DNA from: Apostichopus japonicus
Taxonomy: Eukaryota > Echinodermata > Holothuroidea > Aspidochirotida > Stichopodidae
Direction: 5' to 3'
Assembly: GCF_037975245.1 (NCBI RefSeq)
Contig: NC_092565.1
Coordinates: forward strand, 12,856,499 to 12,920,498
Length of the DNA stretch: 64,000 nucleotides
In this document: piece by piece, positions 57,407 to 64,000 of the stretch
How positions within the stretch are numbered: the first letter of the stretch is position 1
Layout of the letters: each line of letters opens with the position of its first letter
Made by a program: the position numbers and the translations under genes
Notes under the pieces: generated by a model
Database searches by the model: none
What the model was told of the DNA's origin: nothing
What the model saw: only the letters and a program-made list of their open reading frames with translations

Positions 57407-60400
57407 ATAATCATCATCAGCATCATCATCATAATCGTTTATTTTTACAAATATTTCTTCATCTATTTCACTCATTAAAAACTTGGATGTAAAAGGTAAC
57501 CATCAAATTGCTTGCTATATTATATTACAGTGAATATTGTCCTCTTGTGTAGTAATAGTACAGTCGTATGATGTCATGGAAGCGAATTACTTTTATTGGT
57601 TCCTACGACCATTAGAACGCGACCTCTAGCTGGGTCAGATAAACTTGTTTTTTATGCGACGTACACTTATAATTAGAAAGTGCAAATGAACTCAAGCACC
57701 AAATAAAGCGACAGTAATCTTCAGTTACAGCTTTACTATCATTTTCTCCCGGCACGATTCACATTTCAAAGGGTTGTTCGGCCTTGACAAATATGATATG
57801 GGAGCCGAAGAGTTCGCTTCAAAATTCTCACCCCTGCTGTGTAGTGGAACAGTCACCCGATTTTATCATCGGAATTGCTAGCACTACCTAGAGTTATCTT
57901 TAATTCGTTACCAAACATGCAAATATTTGCACGACGATGATGGTAGCTCATATGTGTGAGATAGATAACCCACTGACATAAGTTACCAGCAACATAACTT
58001 TCATAGAGGATGACGAAAGGAATATGTTAGGTTTAATTAAAAGACCGAAATGAAAATCGGATGATGTATGTATGGCCGAAGACTTGAACAAGTATACAAA
58101 GAACGTCACAACACCCGAACTATGGCACTTCATCCTTTCATTGTCTATCTTTCTATTCATTTATTTTAGTGTTTTAGTCTAAGTTGGAATTAATGTTTGG
58201 AAATGCTTTAGTCCAAAACGCCTTCAATTTAATGGGTTAGTTAAAAGCTAATGTAAATCACAGTGACGGCAATGTATAATTACAACACCAATAGAAAACT
58301 TGCAATCCAGGGGCTTCGATCATGGGGGAGACAGAGGGACATGCTTCCCCCAACTTCTGAAGGATGGGGGGAAATATATAAAAGCCCCCCCCCCCAGCTT
58401 AGTGACTGACTCGTATAGGCCTATCCGGCTCATAATGACTCGTATATCTCACAAAGGGAGCTCAGACATTGTGCTATGAGATTAGTAGTTATTAATTTTT
58501 CATTCTCACCTGCTCAACACCCCCCCCCCGTCCCTCGATGAAAACTACAAATTTTCAACTGGATTGAAATAAGAATTACGGAACCGCGCCCATATACCGC
58601 AGAGGTTATCTAAGGCTGGCAGATAATGAGAGCCCGCAGCATTCGCTAATCTCCTTCCAGAATATTATGATTAGTTTTTCTACATGTGAGTCCACTCCCT
58701 GCATCTCCGCCGGTGCTTCGCCCTTGGACCCCATCAAGGGATCTAAGACGGGCCCCTGGACCCCACATGATAAATGCTTTGCGCTAAGGCGCTCGCGGTG
58801 TACGCTACGCGCAAACCTCAGTTTCTGTCCCACACACCCCACTGTTTAATTGGGATTGACGTCCCTGTTGAAATAAATAAATGTCACGTTCTATTTAGAT
58901 AACAACATGTGATAACGAAAGAAGACGAAATTTAAGAGTCAAAGCTTGGTTGGAATATATAGATTACATACATTCAAGAGCATTTCGGCGTCTTGAATAT
59001 TTTTTTAATATTTTTTTGGGGTACAGAAATTTACGGCTACAATGTTGGTAGTTTCTTTACTCGAGGCCAGTGTTTTATCATTTCAGATTCCATTGTTCAT
59101 CATTTTGTATGATAAACAGTTTAAATGAGACAAGTAAATAAAATGACCTGGGCTTCTTCTTCTTCTGCTTCCCTCTTTAAACTATTATGTCATCCTGGAT
59201 ATGAAAAATAACATTTTAATGTGACTAAATGGAACAGATAATATACTAACCGGTTACTCGTGGTAAGTCGGGTATGTTCTTGGCGATGTGGCCAACCATG
59301 TGAGCGCCTGTACTATGTCCAACCAAATAAAAGCTTTTCGCGCTGACTTGTTTAACTTCCATGATTTTCTCGATTAAGTTGATTGTCTGCTGGGCAACAA
59401 CTCGACTGTTTTGTAAAGACTGGTAATATAAAAGAGGAATGTCCGCTCCTAGACGCCAGTCGACGAAAATGATGTTAAAGTCACCCTGTAACGCGAAAAT
59501 AAAGTTTGTCTCTAGTTCAAATATTTATACATACGTAAATTGATTTTAAGAAAAAGAAGTTGTTAAGCGAAATGAAGTTAAAAACGAAATTTACTTACTG
59601 GCGAACATTACTGATTTTTTTGGGAGGGGAGGGGGTGAAGGGTTGGGGTTATGGGTTGTTAGATACCGTACACCCTGGAGCGAGTTTAGAAACGTTCAAT
59701 GTCGTGTGCAATTGCATTTCTTTCATTTAGTCGAGGAAGAATTAGATCACTCCCCAAGTAGAGGACGCCCTTCTATAATGATTTATGATTCATTCACCTA
59801 ACAACATCAGTCAGGTGGGGGGGGGGGGGGGGAAGGGATTTAGAATTTTCCACTCCCATTCAGGGCGTTACCTCTGAAGTCATGTACATGTTGTTGGGAA
59901 TATTGCCATTGATTGTTTGAGTGAATGTGCAGAGAGAGGGAGTATCTGTGCATGTCTGTATCACAGTTGAAAAGCTTTGCACCACCCCATCTCCCAACTA
60001 AAAGACAAATGATTTAGCTACGCCCTTGTTTAATTTGACCAGAATTTCTCACAGATATATCCTAGAAAGTCAATTATGATAAAGTTACAGAAGGACTATG
60101 CAGACTCTCACCTGATTTAAGGTCCTTTTAGGTCTAATGTAACATGACTCACTATTTGGGAAACGGATCAGGTCAGATCTTACGTAAAAGGTACTTTAAG
60201 ATAAGGGGTGGGCACGAAACGTTATTTGGCGGGCCACCGTGACATTTTGTATCAAACCCTATCCACGTGCGGCTTTAGGAATGTGCCTACTCCCATTATA
60301 CAACTAAACATATGGCATACTGGAACTTAAAGACCAAACACTTTATATAGTACATCTCTTAAGTTCAAATATACATCACAAGGAGAAGATACATGTATAG

Positions 60401-60899
60401 TCCCTATTTCTGGTATTCCTTTGCAATATGCTAATGTACCCCATCAATGTTTTTTTGAAGCTTTTTTTCACAGGCCACCGAAAATTTACTGGAGAGCCCG
60501 CATGCCACCCGCATTCCGCACTTTTTTTCTAAAATATCCAGTCTCGAATTTGAGCAGGGTAGCTCGAACGTAGATCAAAGAGGTCTGATTATTTTATTAT
60601 TCTCACCATCCGAAGGATAGCATCCCTTAATTTCAGATTCCAATTTCGATCCATATTGTCTGTGAAACCGTGGATATAAACGATGGTGTCGCGAGTTGCT
60701 TGGAAATTTGACCACTCAATAATGTTAGTACTGGTATTCAAAGCTTCAAAGAAGACGGGACGTTCTCTCGTGAAGAGCCAAAACTCGGTGCCAATTTCTT
60801 CTGGTGTCCAAGGAGGGAAAAAATCCTGATTACAATCTAGCTGGTTGTCGAAGCAACCCACGTCTTCGAAGCATACCTCGTCTCCGTTGACTGAGCATG
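56231..60899 (-). CDS. pancreatic-lipase-family protein, 5' exon missing (4 exons seen)
   Basis: An alpha/beta-hydrolase of the pancreatic lipase family, expected to be secreted and to act on acylglycerols or phospholipids. Exons, 5' to 3': 60899-60607, 59485-59251, 56936-56815 and 56569-56231 (TAG). They give about 329 residues in one frame. The mature start resembles the family: DEVCFEDVGCFDNQLDC, then FWLFTRERP. IVYIHGFTDN holds the oxyanion region. The nucleophile motif is GHSTG where GHSLG is usual. The catalytic Asp is in GLDPAGPHF and the His in CDHLRS; GHLDFFPNGG is typical. The protein stops after the catalytic domain: no PLAT domain, but a tail of six Glu and two Asp, then GWWFW. 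The 5' boundary could instead be 60890. The signal-peptide exon was not found and may lie beyond the window. Confidence 0.9.
56975..57436. repeat. (ATC/ATT)n triplet tract in lipase intron
   Basis: About 460 bases of ATC and ATT triplets, pure ATC near 57317-57405. In the lipase transcript it lies about 40 bases upstream of the acceptor of exon 56936-56815. The long frames it opens (Asp, Met or Ile runs) are artefacts. Confidence 0.9.
57437..59250 (-). other. rest of the second visible lipase intron
   Basis: No exon or known repeat is clear. C-runs occur near 58385 and 58522. Confidence 0.4.
59486..60606 (-). other. first visible lipase intron
   Basis: GT-AG intron between the exons ending ILRM and starting GDFNIIFVDW. 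It contains a pure G-run at about 59816-59832 and nothing else I recognise. Confidence 0.6.
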
Positions 60900-61222
60900 C
60901 TTAGAAAAAGGGTGGAAGAAAAAAAAAGAGCAAATGAATTGGATTATATCATTTGCCAAAATTAGGGGCGGATCAAACTTTTGAAAAGGAGAGTGTGTGG
61001 CCCTGGGGTGTTTGAAGCCATTGCACACGTAACGGTCAGTCTAGGGGTTTACCCTAAAAAAACCCGAAATATCTGAGTGACATGATATAGTGTATTTCAT
61101 GGCGTACTTAGGCTATAAAGTATAGGTCTCGAATTATAGGGTTTACAAGCAAGGTGGAATGTGCTAATAACTACTTTAAGTTGTGTGGGATTGAAACGGG
61201 GTGTACAACCAACCCCTCGATC
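60900..61222. other. upstream flank or 5' intron of the lipase gene
   Basis: Should hold or lead to the missing signal-peptide exon. I could not identify an ATG-plus-hydrophobic exon with a matching donor on the minus strand. Confidence 0.4.
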
Positions 61223-62251
61223 CGCGAAAAGGGAAACATATTTCGTTGTCTAAATTAAGTTTGTTGTTGTCTAGATAAAGTTTTTGCTGCTGTTTTACCA
61301 CGTTGTTGCTCAAACTCACGTTGGTGTCTTCAATTCCGTTGTCTAAACATAAGTCGTTGTCTTTGTCTAAACTTACGTTGTTGCTATCGGCGCTGTTCAA
61401 ATATTAAATGCACATTTTACATTATCAACTCTCAATACGGAGAGAACAAAACATACTGTGAGATGAAAAGTTCTTTTCAGTATCAGAGATGTTGTGGTAG
61501 CTTCCCGCAAAATCGATAGATTGTCTCAACTCATATCTTTCTGTGATAAAACAATTATTCAAATATTACGTTAACAATATCGTTAACAACGTCCTCGGAG
61601 TTGTGTCAACTATCCTGTAAATATTGTTAACAACGTGATTTTGTTCGACAATGTAATGAACGATGTTTACATGCTACAGGTTAACGATTTTCCCCTTTTC
61701 GCGTTACATAGTTAAACCATCATACTTTGCGTTCATTGAGCACTGAAGATGCAAGCATGTTTGCAGACGATGGGTAAGGGACTATTATTAGCCAACAAAT
61801 CTCGGGAAATTTGAGAAAACATCATTGGCTGTATTTAGCATGAAAATCTATGTAATAGATATGTTGTTAGCTCTGCACGGAAGCAACTTGCTGTTGATTG
61901 TTATAATATTTTGAAAAGAAAAAATGATGTTCGTTCACAATGTGTTACAACAACGGAACTTTAGATAGCAACGAAAGTGTAGACACCAACGTGAGTTTAG
62001 ACATCAACGTGAGTTTAGACATTAATTTTAGATCGCAACGAAAGTTTTAGACCAACGTGAGTTTAGACGTGACCGTAAGTTTAGAAATCAACGTGAGTTT
62101 AAAGCGCGTTTAGTCATCAACGTGACTATAGACACCAACGTAGGTTTAGACATCAACGAACAACAGCAACATGGTAAAATAGCAGCAACAACTTTAGTTT
62201 AGACAGCAACAAACTTAGTTTAGACAACGAAATAAGGTTGCCCTTTTCGCG
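61223..62251. mobile_element. ~1.03-kb foldback-like element with ~100-bp terminal inverted repeats
   Basis: The left end reads CGCGAAAAGGGAAAC then TTTCGTTGTCTAAATTAAG. The right end, reverse-complemented, reads CGCGAAAAGGGCAAC then TTTCGTTGTCTAAACTAAG. Similarity continues about 100 bases to the GCTGCTGTTTTACCA / GCTGCTATTTTACCA blocks. The interior carries GTTTAGACATCAACGTGA-type subrepeats at about 61960-62160 and another CCCTTTTCGCGTTA near 61692. No coding frame. The right end also occurs at 55-160. Ends made of subrepeats are typical of foldback transposons. Confidence 0.75.
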
Positions 62252-62312
62252 TTCCATGCGATCCGCGCCTGACAAAAGAAATGAATTGCATGGTGATATC
62301 AACTTTGATGAT

Positions 62313-62315
<3 letters not shown>

Positions 62316-62363
<48 letters not shown>
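62316..62363. repeat. (TA)n microsatellite
   Basis: About 24 TA dinucleotides, just beyond the foldback-like element. Confidence 0.9.
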
Positions 62364-62366
<3 letters not shown>

Positions 62367-62980
62367 CGTGATAAAATATAATTCAATGAGCTGAATAGTG
62401 TAATTAAATGACCAACCTTTTGGAAAAGAGGTATATATGAATATTTTTCCACATGTTCTTTCCATTGCAAAAAAAATTCTTTGAACTACTCTGATGAAGC
62501 TTTCATTTCGAGCTTAAACTTGTCTTTTGTCTTCTTTAAGAATTCTGTCTTTAGTCGTTAGTCTTTAGTCCTTCGTATTCAGCCTTTCTTTATCGTCTTT
62601 CATTATCGTCTTTTGTCCTTTTTCTTTTGTCTTTTGTGTCCCGTCCTTCGTCTTTTATCTCTTGTCAATTGTCTTTTATACAGTGTCCATTATATTTTGT
62701 CTGTTATATGTTGTCTTCTAGAAGTGTGTCTTACATCGTGTCTTGTGTATTTTATCTGAGTCCAGATCCTGGGTCCTGATCCCTATATCAGGATTACTCC
62801 TGATATATGATCTGGATTTGGGATTAGGTCTGGGCAGGGATTTGGTTTTGGGATTGTTGTAGTTAATAATATTGCAAATTGAGAAAACTCAATGTTCTTA
62901 AAACCAAGTGGTATTTTCCTTCCGTAGCCGACAACATTCACTGTCTAATGCTTCGCATTGTTTCTCTCTGTAATGATTTT
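62364..62980. other. non-coding DNA with GTCTTTTGTC-type low-complexity repeats
   Basis: From about 62520 to 62760 the text drifts through variants of GTCTTTTGTCTTT and GTCTTTAGTC, a degenerate ~10-bp repeat. No gene is seen. Confidence 0.5.
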
Positions 62981-63497
62981 TTCTGCGTAATGCATTCTTC
63001 CTCTGCGTAATGCATTCTTCCTCTGCGTAATGCATTCTTCCTCTGCGTAATGCATTCTTCCTCTGCGTAATGCATTTTTCTCTGCGTAATGCACTTTTCT
63101 CTGCGTAATGCACTTTTCTCTGCGTTATGCATTCTTTCTATGCGTAATAAATTCTTCCTCTGCGTAATGCATTCTTTCTCTGCGTAATGCATTCTTCCTC
63201 TGCGTAATGCATTCTTCCTCTGCGTAATGCATTCTTCCTCTGCGTAATGCATTCTTTCTCTGCGTAATGCACTCTTTTCTGCGTAATGCATTCTTTGTCT
63301 GCGTAATGCATTCTTCCTCTACGTAATGCATTCTTTCTCTGCGTTATGCATTCTTTCTCTGCGTAATACATTCTTTCTCTGCGTAATGCATTCTTTCTCT
63401 GCGTAATGCATTCTTTCTCTGCGTAATGCACTTTACTCTGCGTAATGCATTTTTTCTCTGCGTAATGCATTCTTCCTCTGCGTAATGTATGTTTTCT
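62981..63497. repeat. 20-bp satellite, about 26 units
   Basis: Unit TCTGCGTAATGCATTCTTCC with few changes, occasionally 19 bp. Each unit contains the self-complementary ATGCAT. Because 20 is not a multiple of three, all three minus-strand frames stay open and give the same MHYAEEECITQRKNALRR-type peptide in rotation. These are not genes. Confidence 0.92.
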
Positions 63498-64000
63498 CTG
63501 TTACAGATGATCAAATAAAACTTTAAAGCAATTAACTGTCTCGGAGCAAAGTTGAGCTAATCAGTAACTACAGCTTCTCTGTGACAAAATAGATTGTTGA
63601 CTTGCAACGACATAGATATATATTGTAAACGTATAAGTAACGCATTAAATCTTATTTATTTAAAATTGTATATGACAAGCCATTATGACGACGACATGGT
63701 GTATATAGCAACCAATATTTAATAAAATCAAAGTTTATATGTTAAGAAATAAAAAAATTATTTCGTTTTTTCGTTTTTATTTGGCATCATCCAACTTGAT
63801 AAGCAAACTCTGGGCGGGAAACTAGAATGTTAATGATGCAATAAATGGTTATTGATACCGCACTTTATTTTTTATATTGATGACATTTCTCGTTTCCACA
63901 AGCGAAATAAATTTTCGGATAGCTTCCATTCAAAGTTCAAACTAAAAGTACACTTACATTGTGAATTGGACAATTTATATTACGCAATAATGTCCATATT
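63498..64000. other. right-edge flank
   Basis: AT-rich DNA with no supported exon. A minus-strand GTAAGT at about 63951-63956 could be a donor of an exon crossing the edge, but the visible upstream frame has a stop soon after its ATG. Confidence 0.35.

Noticed and set aside
62898-63470. Four overlapping minus-strand ORFs of 68-117 residues encoding MHYAEEECITQ-type repeats
   Set aside because: They are the three frames of a 20-bp satellite with no stop; no splice, start or family support.
62981-63497. Possible CRISPR array
   Set aside because: The 20-bp units are contiguous with no unique spacers, in a eukaryotic window.

Overview
This is an animal nuclear genome window. It is AT-rich, its genes are split by GT-AG introns of 0.3-3.6 kb, and most of its length is introns and intergenic DNA full of microsatellites, MITE-like elements, tRNA-derived repeats and a dead LINE. 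The gene content suggests a marine deuterostome, most likely an echinoderm such as a sea cucumber: paired secreted proteinase K-type subtilases, a secreted fibrinogen-related protein, a pancreatic-lipase-family protein and NSMCE4A. The species assignment is inference. The long single-exon ORFs are nearly all repeats. Real coding sequence was rebuilt exon by exon from homology, splice sites and reading-frame phase. LAYOUT: 1-2.64 kb, last three exons of an unidentified + strand gene. 2.6-11.2 kb, repeat-rich intergenic DNA: a 384-bp terminal-inverted-repeat (TIR) element, ~145-bp tandem repeats, a ~245-bp foldback hairpin, six 160-bp tRNA-like units and further tRNA-like modules. 11.29-19.62 kb and 23.44-28.0 kb, two complete 8-exon secreted subtilases on the minus strand. 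Their exon 2-8 lengths are identical and their catalytic residues intact, but their propeptide exon is strongly diverged. 31.04-40.03 kb, a complete 9-exon NSMCE4A gene on the plus strand (SMC5/6 complex kleisin), with a recent partial exon duplication and a SINE in its introns. 43.03-52.14 kb, a complete 5-exon minus-strand gene: signal peptide, mucin-like Pro/Thr/Ser linker with 210-bp repeats, and a fibrinogen C-terminal domain. 56.23-60.9 kb, a minus-strand pancreatic-type lipase with an intact triad, lacking its signal-peptide exon. 61.2-64 kb, a foldback-like element and a 20-bp satellite. FUNCTION: the subtilases, the fibrinogen-related protein and the lipase are all predicted secreted proteins on the same strand. 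They would fit digestion, innate defence or extracellular matrix work, but nothing in the sequence shows that they act together. NSMCE4A is an unrelated nuclear DNA-repair gene between them. The most interesting items are the uneven divergence of the subtilase pair, a candidate poison exon in NSMCE4A, a fibrinogen domain that has lost its calcium loop and one conserved cysteine, a 775-bp hAT-type non-autonomous element with an 8-bp target duplication and a second transposon nested in it, and the tRNA-like 160-bp array.
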